Positions 48,068-59,557 of a stretch of 64,000 nt of DNA are shown here, piece after piece; within the stretch, counting starts at the first letter, position 1, and every line of letters starts with the position of its first letter. This stretch comes from Inonotus obliquus (Eukaryota > Basidiomycota > Agaricomycetes > Hymenochaetales > Hymenochaetaceae). A model generated the notes under the pieces. It was given only the letters and a program-made list of their open reading frames with translations, searched no databases and had not been told where the DNA came from. Both the position numbers and the translations under genes were made by a program. The DNA lies in contig JAJHTX010000012.1 of the NCBI GenBank assembly GCA_032164295.1, forward strand, positions 558,001 to 622,000, read 5' to 3'.

Positions 48068-48607
48068 ATGCGACCGACTGCTGTTAGGATGCTTGGGGAG
48101 ATGCCTAGCGGTAAGCGTCTCGTTTTTGTTAATTGAGGTGAGGAAGGCTGATGGGTGCTGGGCTGGTTATGTAGGAAAGCATTATGTGAGTTTGCATTCA
48201 ACACGGATGCCGGCGGAGGGTAGATTGACCGCTTGTAGATGGGATGGTGGGGTGATATGGGCTCTCCCAAGCAGAAGGGTATCGTTCAGTATGGTGCGTC
48301 ATCGACCGCGGCTATCATCCATTCGCCCAGTCTTCTCACATACATTATCTAAAGGCATCTCGTCGTTCCGTGCCGCACCGATGAGGAACGCGTTCAGAGA
48401 TTATTTGTTCAATGGCGTTTCTCGTACCGCTGGACATTTGCCTTATATTGTCCCGCCGGTTGCTATTGGTGTGTTTCTTTCCTTATTTATAGGTAGGATG
48501 CTCATACGTTGATGACAGGGTACGCGATTTACGCATGGGCGAAGAAGAGGGACGCGTGGCAATCAAGCAAGGAGGGACACCTTGCGTTGGAAGGGCACGG
48601 ACACTAA
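48068..48607 (+). CDS. QCR8: Cytochrome bc1 complex subunit 8
   Basis: A nuclear-encoded subunit of mitochondrial respiratory complex III (ubiquinone-binding subunit family). Five exons: 48068-48110, 48175-48185, 48239-48293, 48355-48468 and 48519-48607, giving 103 aa. Family landmarks are MRPTAVRM at the start, GWWGDMGSPKQKGIVQYG, DYLFNGVSRTA, a membrane helix YIVPPVAIGYAIYAWA, and KKRDAWQSSKEGHLA near the end. Exon 2 is only 11 nt (GKHY region), yet it is needed to keep the frame. Every junction is GT-AG. Confidence 0.95.
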
Positions 48608-49704
48608 GTTAGCATTCGCCTTGTACATGGCCAAATAGAATCTTTTTACAATCGTCGCAAAGGGTCCATGGGTACTAAAATAACGCGATTCCTCGGATGT
48701 AGTTCATCCCTCGAAACAGGACTGAGAATCATATTGCTGTGAAAGTTACAAGTCTAAACGACGAGAAAATGGAACGAAACTGCAATGATATTTTATTTTC
48801 TTTCTCGCCCGAATCCGAAAATGGGGCGATGTGCCGCTGTTTGTCCTTGTGTATCCCCACTCTTTCCATCTCTCCTTCCCGCCATCTCCGTTCGCCGTGC
48901 CCGTCCCCTTCACGATGTCCGTTGGCAAGCAATGCCAATGGGCCTTGAACTGCGTTGTGTTGTGCTACCAAAGTGGAAGGTAGGTTGGTGACGAGCATTA
49001 TGTAATTGATGTGACCGCTTGTCACTCCTACTCTGACCAACAACAACCTCCCTTTGAGCCTGTGCACGTCGTCGACTCTGCTGTTCACTGTCCCTCTAGC
49101 TTTTTCTCTAGACTCGACTATTTTTTCTTTGCATCAGTGTCTTCTGTTTGTGCTGCTATACGACCTACGGTGAGTGGATACGTGGACAGTGTGGAAGGGA
49201 ATGGGCTGATTGAAGTCTGCATGTTGTGTTGTGTTGTGTGCGATAGAAACGGGCCATCAAAACGAACGTATTCTGCCGCCAACTTTGGCTTACAACCGGA
49301 CCCGTGGACGAACTGATCTAAGAAAAAAGAGCGAGGAGAGCTGATTCGGCCGTGGATACCTGTTTATTCATAATTTGATTACAACAACAACGCTCACCCA
49401 ACACGACTCCCGCGTACTTAGTACGCCTCGATACTTTGCTGTGCTCTGTTGGCTTGTCCCTCTCCGTTAGTCTTCATTTCTTTTTCATTGTTTCGAGTTG
49501 TGAATGAATGAATTTGTACTGATCTCCGTTCTCTCCGTCGACGTCCCTGTCCACTCTTCCCTACATTACTCCCCCTATTCAGACTCGAACCCGTGACAAC
49601 ACAAGAGACGCGTCTCTTCACTCGCATCTCGACATCTGTTCCCCGCCAAGGAACGGAATCAACCCCTCATCTTCGTCTAGAGACGCTGGCATGCCGCGCG
49701 CGCT
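48608..49704. other. Intergenic / 5' region of SNF5
   Basis: No coding signal. Possible 5' leader of SNF5. An antisense-looking frame at 48729-49088 has no domain. Confidence 0.5.
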
Positions 49705-52700
49705 ATGAATAGTTACACGTACCCTCAGCAGCAGCATTCTCAACATCAACAATTACAGTCTCAGCAGCAGCAGCAACAGCAGCATTCGTCTTCGCCCGCT
49801 GCTCCGCAGAGTGCGGGTATCAACCCTGCGATGTTACAGGGCCCTCAAGCCCAAGCACAGATGCAGGCTCAGCAGCAAGCAGCAGCTCAGGCTCAGTTCC
49901 TTGCGCGTCAACAGCAGATTATGAGTATGGGTGCCGGTGGCATGGGTGGAATGAACTCGGTGTCAGGTGCCGCTGGTATGAACGGCATGGGAGGAAACAT
50001 GAGTGGTATGTCCGGAATGGGCAATATGGGTGGTATGTCGAGTATGGGCATGCCTAATGGCTCGATGAACATGGCCGCGATGAACAACCGCATGAGCAAT
50101 ATGGCGGGTATGAATATGCCAGGTATGGGCAGCGCTATGGGTATGAACAATATGAGTGGTATGACAGGAATGGCAGGCATGAACAATATGAACATGGACT
50201 TATTCAAGTCCGGTGCTATGGGCGCTAGTGGTGCTGGTGGGATGAACATGGGTATGGGCATGGATGCTGGGATGACCATCAACCCCGCTATGCTCAGTGG
50301 TTCTTCGTCAACCTCGAATCAGGGCGGGATGAACCCTTCCTCCGGTACCGGGATGTCAAATCAAGAGTTGCAGAAGATGATGGCGGCTCGACAAGCAGCA
50401 CTCAACATGGGTGGACTGGCTGGAATGAATAGCCTCAATAATATGGCCGGCATGGCAGGACTAGGAGGAATGGGAGGTGTCAATGGAATGGTTGGCATGA
50501 ATGGGATGAATATGGGTATGGGTATGATGAGCGGTTTGTCCTTTCGCTCGTCTCTTTCTCGATTCGCTCAGTTCTGATGTTCGTTTGTTTTTTAAAAATC
50601 TTCTAGGTAATGCGCAACAACAAGCTATAATGCAGCAATATCTCGCTCAGCAACAAGCTCAGCAGCAACAAAATCAACAGCAGCAATCCCAATCCCAAGC
50701 TCATTCTCCACATTCTTCTAGTCAAATGCCTGCATCTGTGCATGGAAATCCATATCCGCCATTCCCTCCACAGTCGCAATCGCAGCAAATGCAAGTCCAA
50801 AACGCGAATGTCCACTCAATGCCACCTCCCCCTCCTCGCCCCAGTACCGCAATGTCGACTTCGTCTCAACACCAACAAGGTATGGGAATCGGTCGACCGC
50901 CATCGACTATTCATCAACAGCAACAGCATCCGGCTGCTATGCATAACCAACAAACGCATCAGCAGATAGGACATGGATCGATATCGAGGCCTACGACTGC
51001 AGCTGGGTTCAGACCACCTAGCTCAGCGGGTGACGCACCGAGGACACCACACACCCCTCAGTTAGCGAGCCAGCAGAGTCAAATGTTGAGCAATCTGCAG
51101 AATCAAAGCCAGGGTCAGGGACATCAGCATGTCCGCGAGTTATCACAGACACCTTCCCGTCCTCAAACAGCTGCATCAAATCATGGAGCTAACCAGCAAG
51201 GCGGGATAAATGGGAAATATCCGCTTGGAATGGGTGGCATGAATATGAACAGCATGGGAGGCATGACGAATATGAGCAACATGAATAATATGGGAGCTAT
51301 GGGTCTTATGGGCGGCGCTGGCGGCGGAATGATGCCTCCACCGACGCTTCCACGGCAGAGTTCCCTCGGTCCCACCCCACAGCCGCAATCGTCAATGCAG
51401 TCCCAACAGGCGCAACATCAGATGCAACATCATCAATCGCAAGGAGTGATGTCGACGCCCGGACATGGATCTCCTTTGTCAGCAACTACACCCGGTTCTG
51501 GTGGTTTGGCGCGCACCCCGAGTATCGGTGAGGGGCTTGGCGGAATCGGTGGTGTCATAGGTAGCACGGGTGTAGATGACTCGATGGGGAACATGTCCTC
51601 CGTGAATCCTGGTCTCGGCATGGGAGGATCGGGAATGCCCAACACGGGACTGGCCAACTCAGGAATGACTCCCGGAATGGCTACTGCTACGGGAATGGGG
51701 AGTATGGGAATAGGGATGGGAATGGGAGGTGTTTCCGGCGCTGCTAGTGCAGGAGCTGGAGTCGGACTCGGAGGGATTGGCGTAGGAGGTCTAGGCGGGA
51801 TGAGCCAGATGCAACACATGCAGGAGATGCAGAACCGTAGGGCAATTGCGCTTTCGGAGCTCCAAAAGCAGCAGGCGGCGAGGCTTCAGCACCAACAGCA
51901 GCAAGCGCAAGCTCAGCAAGGTCAACACGGTCAACCTCAACAAGGGCACATGCCGAATGTCAATGCCGGTGCTGCTCTTGCACCTTCTCCCGGTGTGGTG
52001 CCTTCCATCCAATCTGCGGGAGTTGTGCCTGGTAGTGACGCACAGAACATGGGCATTGTACAACCTCAGATAACCGGTGCAGGAATGAATGTGGGAATGA
52101 GTGCGATGGGTACACCGACGCGGCCGCCAATGACTAGAACGAGCATGCCGCCTCCCAGTTCTGGACCGATAGCGATGGGTGGCATTACATCGATACCTGG
52201 TGCAAGTGCCGGTGTCGGCACGAGCGGCGTAGCACCTGCCACAGCTAGTTCGAGTTCATCAGTCTCTAACGGTGCTATTCCTCCTTCTACTGGTACTGCC
52301 AATGCTACCACAACGACAGCCTCCACGGCACAGAACGCGCAACAAAGCGCACTCGCTGCTTCACTTCCACCTCTCCCAAGCAACGTCCAACTCCCCTCAA
52401 CTACGACGCGCCTCACTGTCGTCCCCATTGCCGAATCAGCAAAACGCATTCCACCATTGTCACAGGAGGAAATGGAGAAAATTGCTGGGTGGCTTTCGAT
52501 TGATCGTGCGTATGAGCAAAAGTTCCGTGCGATGGCAACTCGAGCGAAAGCTGAGCTGGCTGTTGGTCCGACTGGCGTACAGCGTCCTAGATGGTGGGAA
52601 CGTGATACGACCGCTGCAGGAGTTGCAGCCGCTAGCACGAGAAGGGCAAAAATGGAAAAGTTCGACTTGATTTACCCGCACGGATCACCGCAGGCTTCCC

Positions 52701-55700
52701 GTGAAGCTGCTGCCGCGGCTGCGAGGAGGAAGAGTAGGAGGAGAGAAGGGTTGAAGATTCCTGGACGATTGAAACCGGCTGATGCGGACCGTGGAGAACA
52801 GCTTGTACCAATCAGGTTGGAATTTGATGTTGAGCATCATAAGTACCGGGATACGTTCATTTGGAATCTTAATGGTGAGCCTAATCTTCAATCTGCTTCG
52901 GGATAGATAAGATTCATAAGTGTTGCTTATCTATAGATCCGATCGTCACTCCTGAGGCGTTTGCACAATGTTTGATTGACGATTATGGGTTATCGACGAG
53001 CTATCACTCGATCATCACTAAGTCAATCCAAGAGCAGCTGAGTGACTACAAGGCTCATACTGCGACGCTGGCGGATGTCAGCAATGGCGTGGATTTGGCC
53101 TCCAATGGGGAACCCAAAGCACCTCCGATTAAGGGTTCGTTGGAAGATGAAGGTGAAGATGCGAAGTGGTGGTCTACATGGCGTACCCGTTTGAGGAAGA
53201 AGGATGGGACTGTTAGGAAGAATGCGCTGCTTAAGGAGCTTGCCGCAGAGATAGCGAAGAGTGAGCGCTCGAGGAAGCGGAAGCGGAGTGCGAAGGACAG
53301 TGGTTCGAAAGAAAGTGCCGCGAAGGAAGACATTGCGAAAGAAAGCGTGTCGAAAGATAGCGTGTCAAAAGAAGGAAGTAATACTTCTGCAAACGCCGAG
53401 GAAGTGAAGCCTTCGGAAACTGCGCCTTCGGCTGCACCTGCTGTGGAAGCTAATACAGATATGGAGATGCACGAAGCGGAGGAAGATGAATTGCATGAAG
53501 AGATGCGCATCATCATCAAGGTACACACAGACTCTATTTCCAACCAGAACGTTCATATCTGACATCCTGCCCCTTCAGCTTGATATCACCGTTGGCGAAA
53601 TGAAGCTCGATGATCAGTTTGAGTGGGATATAGAGAACAGTGATCCTACTCCTGAGCAATTTGCAGAAGTATACTGCACTGATCTTGGTCTTGCTGGTGA
53701 ATTCAAGTACGTAGACTAGTTTGCGCTTACCGACTCACAGTTTCTCTGACAAGCATCTACGCAGGACTGCCATCGCTCACTCGATACGCGAGCAAGTTGC
53801 TACTTATCAGAAATCTCTCTTCCTTGTCGGACATCCCTCCGACGGCTCTGCTGTGCAGGACGATGACCTCCGCATGTCATTCTTATCACCAGTCATGTCT
53901 GCGGCACGTTCTGTTGATCAGACACAGGCGCACCAGCCTATTATTAATTACCTTAGTGATGGTGAGCTCGATCGCCTTGACAAGGAGCGGGAGAAAGAGG
54001 CCAATAAGCGCCGAAAGCGTAATACTCGTGGACGTCGTGGGATCGTACTTCCTGATCGTGAACCAGTCAGGACTCACCGTACACCTGCAATTGGGTTTCC
54101 GGAGATTGATCCTTCGACACTTGCGATCGCTGCTGCAGCGGCGGCGCCTACGTCGCGTCGAGCCGCGGCTGCTGCTGCTTCGCTTACGATTGCAAACATG
54201 GTCGCATCCGAAAACGGCACGACACTCCTTCCTCCTGTGAACCCTACTCCAGCAGCTCCTGTACTCCCTGCATCGAAAATTCCAAAACCGCGTGGGTCGT
54301 TCAAGGCTCCCTCATACCCAAGCTCTGTCCTCAAGCCGCGTGCAAATGTTACATCCCCAACGCCATCTACCGTTGTGGACACGGCAGTATTCCAGCCGCC
54401 GATTGAAGGTGATGCGCCATTACCAGCATCCGTACCTGCAACGCCATCTGCGCCTCTATCAAGAGCAAACCAAGGACCGATGACGGCGAAGCGACAAAGA
54501 GAGTTAGAGAAGGAAGCGAAAGAACGCGAGTTTGCGGATGGCCAGCGTGCGAACATGATCGATGGTGTGTGGCATTGCTCAAACTGCGGATGTCCGGATA
54601 GCATTGCTATCGGGCGAAGGAAAGGTCCGTTGGGAGATAAGTCTCAATGTGGTGCTTGTGGTAAGTTGTACATCTGTGATGCTCTGTACCTTCTGAAGTA
54701 ACAATCGTTATTAGGGAAATTCTGGCATCGCCATCGTCGGCCTCGACCTGTTGAATATCACACTGACCCTGAGTATCACCTGAGCTTGAGGATGGAGAGT
54801 GAACGGGCTAAGGCAAGCGCCAAGAAGCGCGGTGGCGCTGCAGCGCTTCGGGCTTTGAATCTTCAGAAGGAACAGGACCAAGCAGCAACCCCAGCTTCGG
54901 CAACAGATGAACCTGCTTCTCCGCGTGCACCGAAGAATAATGAAGTTTGGGTTGAGATAAAGTCTCCCAGGAAGTCGGCTCGCCAATCGCCGGCAGTGGT
55001 TGATGGGCTTGACCTGGGGCGACCGTTATCGCCGGCGTCGGATGTGAGCTCTGACGGTTCCGAGAAGCCGCTTGCTCAATCTAGGGGCCAGGCTAATGGA
55101 ATGGCGAGTGTGAGCAAGCCTGCTTCAGCTGTTGCGACTCCGTCCAAGGCGGCTTTGGAGCTTCCTACGCAACTTGAAGGGTCGACATCGGCTCCGCCTT
55201 CGTCATCGCCCGCCTCGAGATCTGGCTCGGCGATTCCGAACGCTGGTGAACCGTCGCCGGCCCGTGCTTCAAGCGCAGCTCCTGCTCAGGACGGTTCCCC
55301 AGATGAACAGCAGCAAATTCGACCTCCTGTAAGTGGTGTGTTTGTTTTTCTTTCAGAAGCAATGGATGCTAATCCCTACCAGCCTATTCAGCGACCTCAA
55401 TGGCAGGAGGCTGCAACGACCGAATTGCAGGCCCGGTATCTGAATGATCGCTTTGAAATCATTCTACGAAGAAGTAATGACGGTAGTCCACCTGTATGGA
55501 GAGTCAAGTGCCTTGATTGTCCTGGCAAGGTTGGTGAACTTCCTATCCAACTTGGAATGATGCATGACGCCTTACGCTTGATTGACTTCGATTAGGTATA
55601 TACTCCTGGACCGAATGAGACGTTATCGAACTTTGAAGTTCATTTGAAAAATCGACAGCATCGTGCGAAAGTGCAAGTACGAATGCATGGTGGTTCGGCA

Positions 55701-55703
55701 TAA
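49705..55703 (+). CDS. SNF5: SWI/SNF chromatin-remodelling core subunit SNF5 (SMARCB1/INI1 family)
   Basis: A core subunit of SWI/SNF nucleosome remodellers. Eight exons: 49705-50533, 50607-52874, 52937-53520, 53579-53706, 53765-54660, 54715-55328, 55383-55529 and 55596-55703, giving 1,857 aa. The first 900 residues are Gln-rich, with Met/Gly repeats (GMGGM-type) and Pro/Ser. The SNF5 domain spans about 980-1,330: QLVPIRLEFDVEHHKYRDTF, PEAFAQCLIDDYGL, then LDITVGEMKLDDQFEWDI and AIAHSIREQV. A GATA-like zinc finger (CSNCG ... CGACGKFWHRHRRPRP) follows around 1,540-1,585. The C-terminus holds WRVKCLDCPGKVYTPGP and LSNFEVHLKNRQHR. The intron at 55329-55382 is in frame and could be retained. Fungal SNF5 proteins with long Q-rich N-termini are known. 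Confidence 0.93.
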
Positions 55704-57594
55704 CATTCGTTTCTCCTCTTTTTCTATCATAATCTCCAACTATCCGTACATGCAAAGACAACCTTACCGCCTTTACTAAAGTCCACGAGATTAACTTCGC
55801 TTCTATCTGCTTGTCTGCTATACTCGGCTATCTGGATGCTATCTGTTCCTGCCTTGCCTTTTTTTCTTCTTTCTTTCTTTGTTCTTTCTCTTTCTTTTCT
55901 CTTCGACTCGACTATCTGCTACTTTTAAGTTGCTTTTCAGTATCTTCTTTATGTTTCAATTCCAGTATCGACTATATCATAAATGCCTCCCGTCGTGTAC
56001 GTAGTCAGCGCTTGGAAAAATGACTGTATTCTTCTGTCAATTCAGTGAGTTTTACGATTTTCACGTGTATATTCAGTCGCACCGAGTAGCGATATTATAG
56101 TCCTCTTCCCCTGCGCGATCATGTACATAGGCAGTGCTTGAAAAGCAACTACATCAGTCGGCTGTTTTGCATGTGTTTGCTTTTGATAGCATAATCTGTC
56201 CTTGTCTCTGATCCTTCTGGACCCGCTGTTCTCTGTGACCCTGCGAGTGCCTGGAGCGTGCTCGCCGGGTCCCGCTTTCCGAGATCGACGGGGATGGATG
56301 AGGATGAATTGAATTGATAATTATTTATTTACTTACGTTACAAGACGGAAGCAAGAAAGAAGAGCTTGATCTGAGATGGACGGACGGGTTCCTCTGGGTT
56401 CCTCCTTTTCCTGAACCTTTGGTAAGATGATGAGATGAGGCGAAACAAGTGAGTGGGTACTACCTGGATCATCTATGACTCCACGGGCCAAGGCTACGCT
56501 GAGCTGAGGGAAAGTCGTTGCTTCTCTCCTTTCCGGTGTCTTGAACTTACTTGATGCTAAGTAATAACGAGATGATGAGATGACGAAATGCCACGCCCAC
56601 GTCGTAGCGAAACGATCGGGACGCGGATGCGGATGCGGACGCAACGGGACCATGATCGGACACCGGGCACGAATTGATGAGAAGATCTGTAGGATTGATA
56701 CAATGGTGTACTTTACTTTCCGACGCGATCCGGGAGTGGTCGTTCCGTGTTCGAAATCGACAGTCGACCCTTTGATCGGATACATTATTCAAGTAGGACG
56801 TACTTGTGGTTATTATAATTCTAAGTCTATGGTAGATCGTCATTAGGGTGAGTATACAGTAGTAAACACCACGTATACTGGTATTATATCGGATCAGGGT
56901 GAGGCTGAATGGGGGCGCGTTCTAAGGAAATTCCGTGTACGCACTAGAATGTTGCCATACCTTTATATACAACGGTTGTCCAAAAATACATAATACAGTA
57001 CTGAAGGAGGAACAACACAACCCAAAGTCAATGAAAAAGAGAGCCCTGTGTGTCTACCTGATGTGAAACGAGAGCAAATACCCGAAGTGCGTGTATGGGA
57101 TCGAAAAATACTGTTACAGTGAGCATAATATTGTATATAGATAGGTATGAGAGGGGCGTCTTGAACCGGGGGAACCTGCAACTGACCTAAACCTAAATCG
57201 GCGATGAAGTGAAGGTGTTACATCATGGGCGAACTCTTGTGTGTGATAGGGGTTTTTACAATGAGGGATCCAGTTGGTGAGGTTCGCGCGTAGGGACACC
57301 TCATAGATAGAAGGCATCGGAAGATAAAACAGGTTGGCTATGTCCTGCATGAACGGAAGAAATCGCTCGTCAGTATGCTTCCTTTGCGTAGAAGAGAAGC
57401 TGCAAGGAAAAATGCGGGAAACTGGGTGCAAAGAAGAGGCGAAAAGGTAATTCCAATATCCCAAAATAGCAACATGGAAGGTCGCCAAGATGGGAGTTGC
57501 ACCCTGGCGCCACAAACAAACAAGGGTGAAGCAGGACCGATACGTACCGAAAGTTAAGCAAGGTTGAACTGACGTTATACCGTGCGGCACTCGG
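55704..57594. other. Intergenic between SNF5 and HSP20, no supported gene
   Basis: Starts with a C/T-rich 3' flank (55858-55910). Open frames of up to about 158 codons exist on the minus strand (56333-56785 and 57114-57590), but none shows a domain or spliceable neighbours. It is the longest stretch without a recognised gene. Confidence 0.5.
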
Positions 57595-58332
57595 TCACCG
57601 CGCAGCGTTGTCTATAAGCCCGCGTGCCTTCGGATCCATGTCGCTCATTTCTGCGTCAGGAGTGACGGAGTCCTTGCACATTCGCTGTTCTGATGCCGTC
57701 AACGGCCAAGTAATAGTAAGCATTCCATCATCCATTGACGCATTAATGCTAGTAGGCTAGAAAATGAAGGGTTAGAGACTGAAAAAAACAAACGGAGGTA
57801 CACGTACATCAGTGCCGCTTGGAAGACGTATTACTCTCTGGAATCGACCGAATTTGAGTTCGTTGAAGACCGTCCTGCCCATCTCATCTGTCTTCCCTTC
57901 GTGATGCATTTCATCTTCATTATCTCCCCGAAGGTGACTGAGGTAGAGCAGGTGTTGAGGTCGGCGTTCCCCGGAAACGACGAGATCACCGTTAGGTCGA
58001 GCAGTGATGTGAACGTCGTCCTTTTGGAGACCGGGAAGCTCGAGAGTTGTAATCATCATGCGTTTAGCGCCGTATGTTTCGTACATGTGTACCCGGGGCT
58101 TCATGATTCGGTCCTCGATCAACGGCTGCACATTCGGCTGCCTGGCGTGGGCGTGTATAGCCTGATCTCGACATGCGGCAGCAAGAGCGGCTTGAATGTA
58201 TCGGACGACGTCCTCTTGGGTATATAATGGTGTGTTGTGTTGGGATAAGTGAGCGGGTCGCGACTCTGGCGAAGAAGCTGCCGAAGAATGCGGCGATGGC
58301 GCTGTGTTCTGAGCGATTGCAGCTGCTGCCAT
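57595..58332 (-). CDS. Small heat-shock protein, HSP20 / alpha-crystallin family
   Basis: An ATP-independent chaperone that holds unfolding proteins. Exons are 58332-57808 and 57756-57595 (51-nt intron), giving 228 aa. An Ala/Ser-rich N-terminal arm leads to the alpha-crystallin domain at about 95-215: PRVHMYETYGAK, TTLELPGLQKDDV, GDLVVSGERR, and, across the splice, FQRVIRLPSGTDPTSINAS and GMLTITWP. An acidic loop (GDNEDEMHHEGKTDEMG) interrupts the domain, as in many fungal members. I see no canonical C-terminal I-x-I motif. Confidence 0.9.
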
Positions 58333-58375
58333 TGTTTAGTTTAGTTCGTATGAGCAAGAGCGAGGCGAGTTCTGC

Positions 58376-58382
58376 TTTTATA
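58376..58382 (-). promoter_or_regulatory. TATA box of the HSP20 gene
   Basis: TATAAAA on the minus strand about 45 nt before the ATG at 58332. An AGGGG stress-element-like string near 58398 is noted, but it is too short to rely on. I did not find a clean heat-shock element. Confidence 0.5.
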
Positions 58383-59557
58383 GAGCGGGAGGAGTCAGGG
58401 GTATGTGGGTCGAGTCAGCGCTAGAAGCGAGCTTATAAGGCGCCGAAGTGTTTGCAGTTTGATTGACGCAGGTGGAATGACTCGGACGGAAACATTAGAG
58501 AGCAACGGGGGAAGCAGTATACATATCGGCGGGTACAGCCATTTGAGCATCCAGATATCTCCAACAACACCCGAGGTCGGCAAGGCCATGTTCTGTTTGT
58601 TTGCTATGCCCTCAGACGGCGGGTGCGGTCGGACTCATAAAAATGAGCACAGCTTTTGGTGGAGGAATCTGGGCATGTTCCTAATATGGTAATGAAGGCA
58701 GAGCAGAGCTCGATCGGGATATTTGTAATGCCGCGGGCCACCATTAGTAACCGGTCCCGGCAACTTCCGTCGGCGATGACGCAAGTCATGTGGGACGAGT
58801 CATACCAATCACACAGAGCCTAACAGCAATGTACTCTGCACAGCGCTGAGTAAACAGACGGCATGAAACAGCAGGCGAGCGGGCCTATTGCGCGTCGCTG
58901 TGCGTACCAGTAAGCATCGGCACAAGGTTGATGTGGTCGGGCCCGATGTTGAACGGACTTGCGCAGTTCCAAATTACTTGTCAGAACGGTATTGGAGAGA
59001 AAGCGTGCCGTGCCAAGGGCAAAAGGGTACTGTATGTATGGCTGTGTCCCTAAAATGTGGGGAAGAGTCAGTGCAGTGGATCGATGTAGATCCGAGTGCG
59101 ATGCTGACCCTGGGTTTGGGTTCGACTGGATTGGATGGCATTGAAGTGAGTGGAAGAAATAGACCAACACTTCGGTCACGGAACTAATCAATAGACCGAA
59201 GCACGTGAATCACATGTGGTTGATCGAGTCAACAACAGAGCATTGTACAACAACACGTAATCAACCGCTCCAGGCTTGATCCAACGATACTGCAGAATGA
59301 GTCATTTGTGGCATCCCGTAATATCCGACCAACCTTAAACGTGGACAAAGCCACATTGAAACCTCGTTGAAAATTGGTGTTTCATCTTGGCCCTGCACCC
59401 CCTCCTCTCGCCATTGCACAGGCAGGTAATGAACGGAGACCTTGCCTTTGTATTATTAAGTAGAATCTGATACACGATAACAACTCGAAAAAAAATTGCA
59501 TCAAACAGCCCAGAATGGAAACACTAAAGTACCCTTGCAACGAAACGCCAGCATCCT
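58383..59557. other. Intergenic between HSP20 and RING-finger genes
   Basis: Upstream region of HSP20 and 3' flank of the RING gene. The frames present, about 100 codons near 58888 on the plus strand and 123 codons at 58820-59191 on the minus strand, have no recognised domain. Confidence 0.5.

Noticed and set aside
49560..49600. B-box-like GGGTTCGAGTC on the minus strand suggesting a tRNA
   Set aside because: The T-stem does not pair and no A-box or acceptor stem is found upstream.
49908..50282. Minus-strand open frame of 124 codons opposite SNF5
   Set aside because: It is the shadow of the Met/Gly repeat on the other strand; composition is purely repetitive.
51433..52638. Minus-strand frames of 128 and 190 codons opposite SNF5
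   Set aside because: They mirror low-complexity coding sequence and lack splice sites or domains.
56333..56785. 150-codon minus-strand frame in the SNF5-HSP20 spacer
   Set aside because: No recognisable domain or splice partners; length alone is not enough support.
57545..57575. Segment AGTTAAGCAAGGTTGA resembling part of 5S rRNA
   Set aside because: The rest of the 5S sequence and its pairing partners are absent on either side.
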